From NCBI RefSeq assembly GCF_022014495.1, contig NZ_JAKLSQ010000010.1, positions 310,832-374,831 on the forward strand: a stretch of 64,000 bases of DNA, written 5' to 3'. A program made the translations under genes and the position numbers. The notes beneath the pieces were generated by a model. That model was not told where the DNA came from. It did no database searches and worked only from the letters and a program-made list of their open reading frames with translations. The stretch comes from Sandaracinobacteroides sayramensis. Lineage in GTDB: Bacteria; Pseudomonadota; Alphaproteobacteria; Sphingomonadales; Sphingomonadaceae. The stretch's first letter is position 1; each line of letters starts with the position of its first letter. Of this stretch, positions 1-8,757 are shown piece after piece.

Positions 1-102
1 CACGCCTGCCAGCAAGCGGTGGCTTTCCATCGTGGCCGCCAAGCCCTGATCGTTCGCAGCGCCTGCATCCCGATGCGCGCCCGATCGCGCGCGCCGGTCC
101 GA

Positions 103-125
103 TGGGAGGGGAGGAAGAGGTGGAG
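103..125 (+). repeat. GA-rich interspersed repeat, copy 1
   Basis: Purine tract with the core GGGAGGGGAGGAAGAGG just before the ribosome-binding site of the primase-like gene at 145. It is the first of 13 copies that recur, always with purines on the plus strand, between genes up to 30.4 kb. Confidence 0.7.
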
Positions 126-144
126 CAGTCGAAGGAGACTGTCC

Positions 145-1056
145 GTGTCACGCACCATCGACCTCGAACTCGAAACCGCCGGCGCCACCATCGTCAAGAA
201 TCTCGGCGGACACTGGACCGCCAAGGGCGGCCTCTGCCTCTGTCCCGTCCATGCCGACCGGCGGCCGAGCCTGTCGGTGCGCGTCGGCAGCAGCAGCCTC
301 CTGTTCCATTGCTTCGCGGGCTGCGACACGATCGACGTGCTGCGCGCCATCCGCCGTCTCAAGCTCGACATTCCGACCACCGACGAGCCCGCCCCACGCC
401 CGGCATGGCAAGGACGCGATGCCGCCATCGCCGCCCGCGCCCGCGCCCTCTGGAACGAGGCGCGGCCGCTTCCCGGCACGCCCGGCGAACATTATGCCCG
501 ATGGCGCGGGCTTCCCGGCGCCGCCGACGCGCTGCGCTATCATCCCCGCACGCCGCTCGGTCCTCGCGGTGCCGCCCGCTTCCGCCCGGCGCTCCTCGCC
601 GCCGTGCGCGCGGGCGATCGCGTCATCGGCGTCGAGCGCCTGTTCCTCGACGTGCCGCCCGGATTGCCCGCGGCCGATCTCGATCCCGCCAAGCGGATGC
701 TCGGCAGGCCATTCGACGGCGCCATCCATTTCGGCGTGCCCTCCTCGGTCCTCGGGCTCGCCGAAGGCTGGGAGACCGCCTGGTCGGCGCACATCCTGCT
801 GCGGATTCCGGTCTGGGCGGCGCTCAGCAACGAACGCTTCGCCCAGGTCGCCATCCCCGATCGCGTCGAGCGCCTGATCCTCCTGCCCGACGACGATCCC
901 GCCGGCCTCACCGGCGCCGGCAAGGCCAGCATCGCCCACGAGCGGCCCGGCCGCGCCATCGAGACGCTGCTACCCGCCCTCGGCCACAACGACTGGAACG
1001 ACCAGCTCCAGAGTGGAGGGGAGGAAGAAGGGGAGTGGGTGCGGAAAGCGGCCTGA
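145..1056 (+). CDS. CHC2 zinc-finger/Toprim primase-like protein
   Basis: A 303-residue protein combining a CHC2-type zinc finger (CPVH, then HCFAGC within the first 60 residues) with a C-terminal Toprim domain (GLAEGWETAW, then LLPDDDPAG). This is the arrangement of small plasmid and phage primases related to DnaG, and the likely role is priming DNA synthesis after transfer. GTG at 145 is chosen because GAAGGAGA lies 6-7 bases upstream; the frame stays open back to 19, but that part lacks conservation-like sequence. The final residues (GGEEEGEWVRKAA) are encoded by a copy of the GA-rich repeat, so the tail after the DWND motif is probably repeat-derived. The ParB-like gene follows after 36 bases. 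Family is well supported; in vivo role is inferred. Confidence 0.85.
   Translation: MSRTIDLELETAGATIVKNLGGHWTAKGGLCLCPVHADRRPSLSVRVGSSSLLFHCFAGCDTIDVLRAIRRLKLDIPTTDEPAPRPAWQGRDAAIAARARALWNEARPLPGTPGEHYARWRGLPGAADALRYHPRTPLGPRGAARFRPALLAAVRAGDRVIGVERLFLDVPPGLPAADLDPAKRMLGRPFDGAIHFGVPSSVLGLAEGWETAWSAHILLRIPVWAALSNERFAQVAIPDRVERLILLPDDDPAGLTGAGKASIAHERPGRAIETLLPALGHNDWNDQLQSGGEEEGEWVRKAA
1013..1049 (+). repeat. GA-rich interspersed repeat, copy 2 (coding)
   Basis: GTGGAGGGGAGGAAGAAGG followed by GGAGTGGGTGCGGA. It lies inside the last codons of the primase-like gene and encodes its Gly/Glu-rich tail. Confidence 0.75.
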
Positions 1057-1092
1057 TGGTCAGGTCCGTGACCTCCGCACAGGAGAAACTCC

Positions 1093-3165
1093 ATGACCAA
1101 GCACACCATCGTCTATGCACGGGCGCTCGATTGCCACAAGTCGCCCGATAATGTCCGCACCCGGAGCGATGCGGACGCCGATGCCGAACTCAAGGCCAAT
1201 ATCGGCGAGACCGGCATCATCATCGAGAACCTGATCGGTCTCCCCGTGCCCCGCAAGAAGGGCCATTTCGAGATCTACGCCGGCAGCCGGCGGCTCGAAC
1301 AGACCCAGGCCAACATCGCCGAGGGCAAGCTGCCCGAGGACTTCATGGTCCCCATCCTCGTCGCCAAGAGCAAGGCCGAAGCGCTCGAAATGAGCCAGAT
1401 CGAAAACTACTTCCATCTGCCCATGAACGCCGCCGACGAGTGCATGGGCTTCAAGCGCATCATCGACAAGACCGGCAAGACGGCCGCCGACCTCGCCATC
1501 CGGTTCGGCAAGACCGAGCGGTTCATCGAAGGCCGCCTGCGTCTCGCCGATCTCGCCCCGCCGGTGTTCGAGGCGCTGCGCAACGGCGAAATCGGCATCG
1601 AGATCGCCCAAGCCTATGCCCGCACCAGCAACCGGGAAAGGCAGGCCAGGGTCTTCGAGGAACTTGCGGGCAGCTACTATCGCAACAGCGTCTCCGAGAT
1701 CCGCAGCCGCGTCGAGGCCGGCTACTATCTCGGGAACGATCCCAAGGCGCTGCTCGTCGGTCGTGACGCCTATGCGGCCGCCGGCGGCAATATCGACCGC
1801 GATCTCTACTCCAATGCCGATACCGAGCTTTGGACCGACGTGGATCTGGTCGACCGGCTCGCCGACGAGGCGCTGGCCGCCGCCGCGGACGCCATCCGCG
1901 AACGCGAGGGCGTTGCCGAGGTGCGTGTCATCGCCGGCACGCATGTCCCCTATCTCTCGACCACGGGCCTGCGCCGGCTCCAGGGGACGGTCCTCCCGCT
2001 CACCGAGGAACAGAAGACGCGCCGTGAAGAAATCAGCGCGGAAATCGACGCCATCAACGACAATGTCGACGAGGACGAAGGCTATAGCGACGAGCAGGAC
2101 GCGCGGCTCGAAGCCCTGGAAGCCGAACTCTCGCAGATCGACGAGCGCGAGCCGGTCTATGATCCCGAGCAGAAGGCGCAGGCGCTCGCCTATGTCATCA
2201 TCGGCGATGACGGCAAGCCGACCATGAGCGAGACGCTGTTCATCGCGCCGCCGGAAACGGACGAGGACAGCGAGGCGGACGAGGACGACGACCTCACCCC
2301 CGACGAGGCGGAGGGCGCGGCCGATGCGGACGGCGCCGGGGCGCCGGTCAAGCCGCTGCTCAGCCAGAAGCTGATCGACCGGCTCGGGTCGATGCGGACC
2401 GAACTGGTGGCGCTCCACGTCGCCAACGATCCCGCCTTCGCGATGGACCTCGGCACCTTCATCATGGCGGACGCGGCGAACCGGCGCTTCGGTGGCATCT
2501 ATGACCTCGCCTCGGACCTGCGCGCCACCGTGGCGTCGTCGCGCGTCGGTCCCTTCAAGAGCGAATCCCCGGCCGCCGAAGCCTGGGCCAAGCTCGAACT
2601 GGACCTCGACCGGAGCTGGCTCGACGCGGGCGACGTGACGGCGCGGTTCGACGCCTTCCGGGCGCTGGACGACGAGATGCGCGCCGCCTGGTTCGCCTGG
2701 GCGATCGCGCGGACCCTCCATCCGGTCCATGACGGGGAATCGGGCGCGACGTTCCTCAAGCATATCGGCCGTTCGCTCGACATCGACGTGGCCCGCTGGT
2801 GGCGTCCGACCGCGCGGAACTTCTTCGACGCGGTGACGCGGCCCCGCATCCTCGACCTGTTCGAGGAAATCGGGGGCGCCGAACTCAAGTCGCGCTACGG
2901 CGCGGCGAAGAAGCACGACCTCGCCGTTTCGGCCGAGAAGCTGTTCGCCGGCAAGGTGCCCGTCGAGCCGGAGATCAAGGAACAGGCGCTCGCCTGGCTC
3001 CCCGAGCATATCCGTCTCGTCGATCCGGTCGCGCAGGAGCCCGTCCCCGACGAGGCCGAGGCGCCGGAGCCTGTCGCCGACGAGGCCGAAGCGCCGGTCG
3101 CGGCCAACGACGCCGACATGATCGACGTCCCCGAGACGGGCGAGGATCTGGCCGAAGCCGCCTGA
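1093..3165 (+). CDS. ParB/RepB-like DNA-binding protein (690 aa)
   Basis: The N-terminal third is ParB-like: a box with G64-S-R-R67 in place of the usual GERR, an ENYFHLPMN segment corresponding to the second ParB box, and a helix-turn-helix around TAADLAIRFGKTERFIEGRL. The remaining 450 residues are unusual for ParB: an acidic stretch rich in D and E (residues 310-415), then an alpha-helical region and a second acidic A/E/V-rich tail. True ParB proteins are about 300 residues and sit beside ParA, which is absent here. It may therefore be a ParB-fold regulator or CTPase-like clamp of the conjugative element rather than a segregation protein. ATG at 1093 follows AGGAGAAACTCC. Family confident, function inferred. 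Confidence 0.85.
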   Translation: MTKHTIVYARALDCHKSPDNVRTRSDADADAELKANIGETGIIIENLIGLPVPRKKGHFEIYAGSRRLEQTQANIAEGKLPEDFMVPILVAKSKAEALEMSQIENYFHLPMNAADECMGFKRIIDKTGKTAADLAIRFGKTERFIEGRLRLADLAPPVFEALRNGEIGIEIAQAYARTSNRERQARVFEELAGSYYRNSVSEIRSRVEAGYYLGNDPKALLVGRDAYAAAGGNIDRDLYSNADTELWTDVDLVDRLADEALAAAADAIREREGVAEVRVIAGTHVPYLSTTGLRRLQGTVLPLTEEQKTRREEISAEIDAINDNVDEDEGYSDEQDARLEALEAELSQIDEREPVYDPEQKAQALAYVIIGDDGKPTMSETLFIAPPETDEDSEADEDDDLTPDEAEGAADADGAGAPVKPLLSQKLIDRLGSMRTELVALHVANDPAFAMDLGTFIMADAANRRFGGIYDLASDLRATVASSRVGPFKSESPAAEAWAKLELDLDRSWLDAGDVTARFDAFRALDDEMRAAWFAWAIARTLHPVHDGESGATFLKHIGRSLDIDVARWWRPTARNFFDAVTRPRILDLFEEIGGAELKSRYGAAKKHDLAVSAEKLFAGKVPVEPEIKEQALAWLPEHIRLVDPVAQEPVPDEAEAPEPVADEAEAPVAANDADMIDVPETGEDLAEAA

Positions 3166-3273
3166 CCGCAAGGTCCATCACCGCACCCCTGGGGCCGGGA
3201 CGTCATGTTCCGGCCCCTTTTCCATCCGCCGCCAGCAAGCGCGCCGGCGGCCGACTTTCCCGAAAGGCACATC

Positions 3274-6200
3274 ATGACACTATCCCTTGTTCCGGGCGCC
3301 GACGCGCCCGCCGATAGCGCCGCGTCCAAGGATGCCACGCTCCATTCGGTCGCCGTCCGGCTTGCCGAGCATATCCGGCAGTCCGGCTCGCTCTCGCGCC
3401 AGCGCCTCACCCGCTTCATGGAAGAGGCATTCGGCAAGCATAACCGCTTCGGCGTCTGGTCGATGCGCGACGCCTATGACGCGCTGGAAGCCGCCCAGGT
3501 GCTGTTCCTGCGCAGCGCCGATACCTCGCCCCTCAATCTCCCCGATCCCCAGTCGATCCTCGCCGTGCTGACCGACCTCGAACGCAGCCTGCCGACCCAG
3601 ACCTACCGATCGGAGCAGCAGGTCGATCTCCAGCAGTTCAGCACGCCCGCCGCGCTCGCCTGGCTCGCCGCGCTGGCCGCCCGGATACGCGACGACGACA
3701 ATGTTCTCGAACCCTCCGCCGGCACCGGGATGCTGCTCCCGCTCGCCTTGCGCGCCGGTGCCGTGCTCTATCTCAACGAACGCGACCCCCAGCGCGCCGG
3801 GCTGCTCGCGCGCATCACCAGGCACAAGGTCACGACCCATGACGGGGCGCTGATCGACGATTGCCTGCCGGGCTCGGTCCGGCCGACCGTCGTGCTGATC
3901 AACCCGCCATTCAGCCGCAGCGACGGCATCGGACGCGATCGCCATGCCGGCGCGCGCCATTTGCGCTCGGCGCTGGTCCGCCTCCAGCCGGGCGGTCGCT
4001 GCGTCGCGATCCTGCCGTCGAGCTTCTCGGCCGACGGCTCCGGCCGGGCCGGCTATGAAGCGGTGCGCGAGGTGGCTTGCCCGCGCGTCGAGATCGACAT
4101 TCTCGGCGACGTCTATGCCAAGCATGGCACCAGCACGCGCATCCGCATCCTGATCTTCGACAAGGGCTGGTCCGGCTCGCCCTATAGGATCACGGCCAAC
4201 CGGCTCACCGACGCGCTGCCGCATATCCTCGCGCTGCCCGATCGCCTCGGGCCGGGACCGACGCCGCCCGCGCCCACGACGCCAATGCTTCCCGAAAGGC
4301 CGGCCTGCACTCGCAGGTCGGCCCTTTCCCTGTTCAACAAGACCAACCGGCCCCCGCGGATCGAGCCGCCCGCCATCGAGGCGGTGGACACCTCGCTCGC
4401 GCCCATAGACTATGCCGTGCGCGGCGAACCGCGCGGCGTCGGCGAAACCGTCGGCATCTATACCGCCTGGCGCCTCGCGCGGATCGATCTCCCCAATGCG
4501 CGCCCACACCCTTCCAAGCTGGTCGAGACGATGGCGATGGCCTCGGTGCTGCCGCCCGTTCCGAGCTACAGGCCGCAGCTTCCGAAAACCGCGCACGATG
4601 CCCTGTCCGATGCGCAACTCGAAGCCGTCATCTATGCCGGCGAAGCCTTCGAGCGCGACCTGCCGGGGCGCTTCCGTCAGAACCCCGCCGGCGACATGCT
4701 GGTCGAGGACGCCAACGGCCGCGCCTACCGCCAGGGCTTTTTCATCGGCGACGGCACCGGCGTCGGGAAGGGGCGGGAAATCTCGGCCTGCATGATGGAC
4801 CAATGGTGGCGCGGCCGCCGCCGCCATGTCTGGATCTCCTTCAATCCCCGCCTCGCCGAAGACGCCAAGACGGCCTGGAGCGCGCTCGGCGGCGCACCCG
4901 CCGATATCGTCGGCCTCGACGCTTTCCCGCTCGGCTCCCCGATCACGCTGTCGAGCGGCATCCTGTTCCTCAGCTTCGCGACGCTGCGGTCCGCGCAGGA
5001 CCAGAAGAAATCCCGCCTGATCCAGCTCCTCGACTGGCTCGGCGAGGATTTCGACGGGATCATCGCCATCGACGAAGCCCATGCCCTCGGCAATGCCGCC
5101 GGCACCGAAACCGACTTCGGCGTTTCCAAGGGCTCCGAGCAGGGCTTGGCCGGCGTCCGGCTCCAGAATGCGCTGCCGCGCGCCCGCGTGCTGCTTTCCT
5201 CCGCGACCGGCGCCACCGATCCCGCCAATCTCTGCTACGCGGTCCGGCTCGGCCTCTGGGGACCGGGAACCGCCTTCCGCGACCGCGACGCCTTCATGAA
5301 GGCCATGGATCATGGCGGCGTCGCGGCGATGGAGGTCGTGGCGCGCGACGCCAAGGCGCTCGGTCTCTACACGGCCCGCTCGCTCAGCTACGAAGGCGTC
5401 GAGTTCGACCCGATCATCCACGAACTGACCCCCGAGCAGATCCGCATCTACGACAGCTATGCGGACGCCTGGGCGATCATCCACGCCAATCTTCAGGAAG
5501 CCTTCAAGGCCGCGAATGTCGTCGACCGCATGACCGGCAAGACGCTCAACGGCCGCGCGCGCGGCGCCGCCCTGTCGCGCTTCGAATCCGCCAAGCAACG
5601 CTTCTTCTCCCAACTCCTCATCTCCATGAAGCTGCCCACGCTGATCGCGGGCATCGAGGAGGAAATCGCCGCCGGGAACGCCGCCGTGGTCGATCTCGTG
5701 ACCACCGGCGAAGCCGTCCTCAACCGGCGCCTTGCCGAACTCGATGCCGAGGAGCGCGCCAACCTCGATCTCGACCTCAGCCCGCGTGAGAACATGATCG
5801 ACTATCTGCGCAACGCCTTTCCCACGCGCATGATGCGGCCGGTCCGGCTCAAGAACGGCGAGCTGCGATCGGAGATGATGGTCGATGCGCAGGGCCAGCC
5901 TGTCCTTTGCACCGACGCGATCCGCGCGCGCGAGACGCTGATCGAACGACTCTGCGCGATGCCGCCCGTTCCTTGGGCGCTCGATGCGATCATCCATCAT
6001 TTCGGGGCCGACCGCGTGGCCGAGGTCAGCGGCCGCAGCCGGCGGATCGTCCTCGACGCCGATGGCCGCCAGAAGCTCCAGACCCGCAGCGCCCGCGCGA
6101 CCATCGCCGAGGTCAACGCCTTCATGGATGCCGAGAAGGATATCCTCGTCCTCACCAATGCCGGTGGCGTCGGGATCAGCCTCCATGCCGAGCGCGGCCG

Positions 6201-7602
6201 CAAAAGCGCGGGCAAGCGCCGCGTCGCGTTCGGCACCGAACCGGGCTGGAATGCGCCCGCCTTTCTCCAGCGCAACGGCCGCGAGCATCGCAGCAACCAG
6301 ACCACGGCGCCCAAGTTCCGGCCCGTGTTCACCGACTGCCCCGGCGAGCGCCGCTTCATCGCCCCGATCGCGCGCAAGCTGGACAGCCTCGGTGCGCTCA
6401 CCCAGGGCCAGCGGCAGGCCGGCAGCCGCCACTTCTTCAGCTCGGCCGACAATCTCGAAAGCGACCATGCACGCGAGGCGCTCGTCAACTGGTATCACCG
6501 CCTGCACAAGGGCAAGCTGACCAGCACGACGATGAGCGAGTTCACCGCGATGACCGGGCTGACCCTCACCGATCCCGACAGCGGCGCACTACTGGAACGC
6601 CTGCCGCCCATTCACCGCTGGCTCAATCGTCTCCTCGCGCTGCGCATCGCAACGCAGCACGCGATCTTCGACGAGTTCAACAGCCTCATCGAGGCCAGGG
6701 TCGAAGCGGCCCGTCAGGCGGGGACGCTGGACCAGGGCGTCGAGACCATCGTCGCGGAAGAGATCCATATCCTCGACGACCGGCCGCTGCGCCGCGATCC
6801 CCGCACCGGCGCCGAAACCCGCTTGCAGACGCTCAAGCTGCATATCCGCCGCCATCCGACCGGCTTCGAGCCGTTGATGCGCATGTGGGAGAGCAGCTCC
6901 GATATGGCCTTCCTGCGCAACAAACGGTCCAAGCGCATCGCCCTGCGCGTGCCGTCCTGGCCCACCCTCGACGAGGACGGCAACCTCGTTCCCGTGTGGC
7001 GCCTGATCCGCCCCACCGGCAGCGAGCGCATCGAGGTCGCCGCCTTGTCGTCGAGCCATTGGCAGGAGATCGACCGGGACAGCTTCCAGGCGCTATGGCA
7101 GGCCGAGGTCGCCAGCGAACGCGACAATCACGAGATCCAGACCATCCATATCGCCACCGGCCTGCTGCTGCCGGTCTGGAACAAGCTCCCCGAAGACGAT
7201 GTGCGTGTGTGGCGCGTCTCCGGGCCTGGCGGTCAATCCATCCTCGGCCGCATCGTGCCGGACCGCGCCATGGAAAAGCTGCTCGACGCCTTCGGAATCA
7301 CAGAGAGCTTCCGTCTCTCGCCTTGCGACACCATCGCCGCCGCCGATGCGTCGGCCGGGGCGCCGGTCGGCGGGCTTCCGGGCGCGCGTCTCCACAAGGT
7401 CCGGGTCAACGATCAGCAGCGGCTCGAATTGCGCGGCTATCCCGTCGAAAGCCTCGACTGGTTCAAGTCGCTCGGCTGTTTCACCGAGATCATCAGCTTC
7501 CGGACGCGGCTGTTCCTGCCGCCCGACAAGGCCGAAGCGATCCTCGAAGAGATCACGACGCGGGATGACGACGGCAGCGCCGCATTCCCGCAGGCCGCAT
7601 GA
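3274..7602 (+). CDS. DNA methylase-strawberry notch helicase fusion, DarB-like
   Basis: A 1442-residue polyprotein-like enzyme. Residues 146-151 (EPSAGTG) and 210-213 (NPPF) are the AdoMet-binding and catalytic motifs of an amino-methyltransferase. A superfamily 2 helicase of the strawberry-notch type follows: Walker A GDGTGVGKG at 492-500, DEAH at 600-603, a SATGATDP motif III region, TNAGGVGISLHA, and a motif VI-like QRNGREHRSNQ from 999. This methylase-plus-helicase order is that of phage P1 DarB, which protects incoming DNA from type I restriction, and of other large proteins carried by conjugative elements. An anti-restriction or DNA-remodelling role is inferred. ATG 3274 is preferred over the upstream open frame because the earlier 23 codons look non-conserved. 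A weak GAAAGG is the only Shine-Dalgarno. Confidence 0.9.
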   Translation: MTLSLVPGADAPADSAASKDATLHSVAVRLAEHIRQSGSLSRQRLTRFMEEAFGKHNRFGVWSMRDAYDALEAAQVLFLRSADTSPLNLPDPQSILAVLTDLERSLPTQTYRSEQQVDLQQFSTPAALAWLAALAARIRDDDNVLEPSAGTGMLLPLALRAGAVLYLNERDPQRAGLLARITRHKVTTHDGALIDDCLPGSVRPTVVLINPPFSRSDGIGRDRHAGARHLRSALVRLQPGGRCVAILPSSFSADGSGRAGYEAVREVACPRVEIDILGDVYAKHGTSTRIRILIFDKGWSGSPYRITANRLTDALPHILALPDRLGPGPTPPAPTTPMLPERPACTRRSALSLFNKTNRPPRIEPPAIEAVDTSLAPIDYAVRGEPRGVGETVGIYTAWRLARIDLPNARPHPSKLVETMAMASVLPPVPSYRPQLPKTAHDALSDAQLEAVIYAGEAFERDLPGRFRQNPAGDMLVEDANGRAYRQGFFIGDGTGVGKGREISACMMDQWWRGRRRHVWISFNPRLAEDAKTAWSALGGAPADIVGLDAFPLGSPITLSSGILFLSFATLRSAQDQKKSRLIQLLDWLGEDFDGIIAIDEAHALGNAAGTETDFGVSKGSEQGLAGVRLQNALPRARVLLSSATGATDPANLCYAVRLGLWGPGTAFRDRDAFMKAMDHGGVAAMEVVARDAKALGLYTARSLSYEGVEFDPIIHELTPEQIRIYDSYADAWAIIHANLQEAFKAANVVDRMTGKTLNGRARGAALSRFESAKQRFFSQLLISMKLPTLIAGIEEEIAAGNAAVVDLVTTGEAVLNRRLAELDAEERANLDLDLSPRENMIDYLRNAFPTRMMRPVRLKNGELRSEMMVDAQGQPVLCTDAIRARETLIERLCAMPPVPWALDAIIHHFGADRVAEVSGRSRRIVLDADGRQKLQTRSARATIAEVNAFMDAEKDILVLTNAGGVGISLHAERGRKSAGKRRVAFGTEPGWNAPAFLQRNGREHRSNQTTAPKFRPVFTDCPGERRFIAPIARKLDSLGALTQGQRQAGSRHFFSSADNLESDHAREALVNWYHRLHKGKLTSTTMSEFTAMTGLTLTDPDSGALLERLPPIHRWLNRLLALRIATQHAIFDEFNSLIEARVEAARQAGTLDQGVETIVAEEIHILDDRPLRRDPRTGAETRLQTLKLHIRRHPTGFEPLMRMWESSSDMAFLRNKRSKRIALRVPSWPTLDEDGNLVPVWRLIRPTGSERIEVAALSSSHWQEIDRDSFQALWQAEVASERDNHEIQTIHIATGLLLPVWNKLPEDDVRVWRVSGPGGQSILGRIVPDRAMEKLLDAFGITESFRLSPCDTIAAADASAGAPVGGLPGARLHKVRVNDQQRLELRGYPVESLDWFKSLGCFTEIISFRTRLFLPPDKAEAILEEITTRDDDGSAAFPQAA

Positions 7603-7616
7603 CCGGCGCCGCGACA

Positions 7617-7647
7617 TTGCTTCGAACGGCATGAGAGCGTATATACG
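7617..7647 (+). promoter_or_regulatory. vapBC promoter with palindromic operator
   Basis: TTGCTT (7617) and TATATA (7640) are separated by 17 bases, a good sigma-70 spacing. The -10 lies within the perfect palindrome CGTATATACG (7638-7647), a plausible site for autorepression by VapB or the VapBC complex. The antitoxin start follows 23 bases later. Confidence 0.6.
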
Positions 7648-7670
7648 AGCCATACGAAGGAAGCCACACA

Positions 7671-7925
7671 ATGACATTGAGCATCAGGAATCCCGAAGCC
7701 GACGCGCTGGCCCGCCGCCTGGCGCAGCTCGACCAGACCACGATCACCGAGGCCATCGTGATTGCGCTCAAGGAAGCGATCCAGAAGCGCGTCCAGCAGG
7801 AAAGCCCTTCCGAAACCGCGCGGCGGCTGCTCGCCAAGCGAGGACTGGCGTTCCCACCCGGACGCCAGCCGGTGCCGGACAGCGCATGGCATGAACTCGA
7901 CCATGATCTCACCGGCGACGCCTGA
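7671..7925 (+). CDS. vapB: VapB-family antitoxin
   Basis: An 84-residue protein starting MTLSIRNPEADALARRLAQ, typical of the Rv0623-like/PSK-operon ribbon-helix-helix antitoxins that neutralise PIN-domain toxins and repress their own operon. The C-terminal half (FPPGRQPVPDSAWHELDHDL) is the likely toxin-binding tail. It overlaps the downstream toxin by one base (TGATG), so the two are translationally coupled. GAAGGA precedes the ATG. Confidence 0.88.
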   Translation: MTLSIRNPEADALARRLAQLDQTTITEAIVIALKEAIQKRVQQESPSETARRLLAKRGLAFPPGRQPVPDSAWHELDHDLTGDA

Positions 7926-8338
7926 TGTTCGTTGATGCCTGCGCCATCGTTTCCATTTTCGCGGACGAGGACAGCGCCCCGGCCTATGACCGGGCGCTGG
8001 CCGGCGCCGAAGCACCCTTCACCTCGGCGCTCGCGGCATGGGAAGCGATCATCGTCCTGTCGCGGCCGGAGCAATTGAACTGCTCCTATCTCGATGCCCA
8101 TGCCGTCGTCACCGAATGGCTCGACCTGCGCAATATCGCGCTGCGCGATACCATGTCGCCGTCCGATGCCCTGCGCCTTGCGGTCGAGGTCGCGCAGAAG
8201 CACGGCATCGGCAAGCGCGCGCTCAGCAATTTCGACTGCTTTCACTATGCCTATGCGAAAGTCGCCGGAACGCCGCTGCTCACCCTGGATGGCCTATTGC
8301 GGCAGACGGACGCCGAGACTCTGCCCGACACCCATTGA
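7925..8338 (+). CDS. vapC: PIN-domain toxin VapC
   Basis: A 137-residue PIN-domain ribonuclease. The acidic metal-binding residues are visible: D4 in MFVDACAIV, E40 in SALAAWE, D104 in SNFDCFHYAYA and D122 in LLTLDG. VapC toxins cleave tRNA or rRNA when not held by VapB. On a mobile element the pair would promote maintenance by killing or arresting cells that lose it. All catalytic positions are intact, so it should be active. Confidence 0.9.
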   Translation: MFVDACAIVSIFADEDSAPAYDRALAGAEAPFTSALAAWEAIIVLSRPEQLNCSYLDAHAVVTEWLDLRNIALRDTMSPSDALRLAVEVAQKHGIGKRALSNFDCFHYAYAKVAGTPLLTLDGLLRQTDAETLPDTH

Positions 8339-8349
8339 AGGCGCCGCGC

Positions 8350-8757
8350 CTAGCGCCCGCCTTCCTGGCCGCCCTGCCGGCGCAGCACCTCGCCGACCGC
8401 CCGGCCGCCCAATGTGCATAAAGCGACGACGCGATCGTAGCTGCGCCGCCCGGCCTTGCAGACGAGAGGGCGGCCCATCGCTACGCGACGCAGCAGTTCC
8501 TTGGCCCGCCGGCCGCCCGGCTCGTTCAGCTCGGGCGCGTTGAAATCCCCAAGGCGCACCTCGATCCAGCGATCGGGGTGTCCCCTGGGGCCGACGCACA
8601 GGCTGTCGCCGTCGCCCACATAGCGCACCACGCCGGAAAAGGCCGTTCCCGCAGGGGGCAGCGGCGCTGTGCAGGGATCGGCGCGCGCGACGCCCGGCAT
8701 GGCGAGCGCGAAGGCAAGCGCCGCGGCGGACCGTGCCGCGGCTGTCGAGAGTCGCAT
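8350..8757 (-). CDS. Exported thermonuclease-like (SNase) protein
   Basis: A 135-residue staphylococcal-nuclease-family protein. It has an N-terminal signal peptide ending near GVARADP, the VGDGDS metal-site motif, RLGDFNAPE corresponding to the Arg/Asp/Glu active-site segment, and YDRVVAL in the position of the DRYGR arginine motif. ATG at 8757 overlaps the stop of the MucR gene by one base, so the pair forms a coupled operon. Such secreted nucleases are common next to conjugation genes; the substrate (extracellular or periplasmic DNA/RNA) is inferred. A GTG one codon upstream is the alternative start. Confidence 0.82.
   Translation of the reverse strand: MRLSTAAARSAAALAFALAMPGVARADPCTAPLPPAGTAFSGVVRYVGDGDSLCVGPRGHPDRWIEVRLGDFNAPELNEPGGRRAKELLRRVAMGRPLVCKAGRRSYDRVVALCTLGGRAVGEVLRRQGGQEGGR

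Noticed and set aside
3280-6507. 1075-codon open frame on the minus strand
   Set aside because: It lies opposite the helicase gene with its clear motifs; long antisense frames are expected in such GC-rich coding DNA and this one shows no domain.
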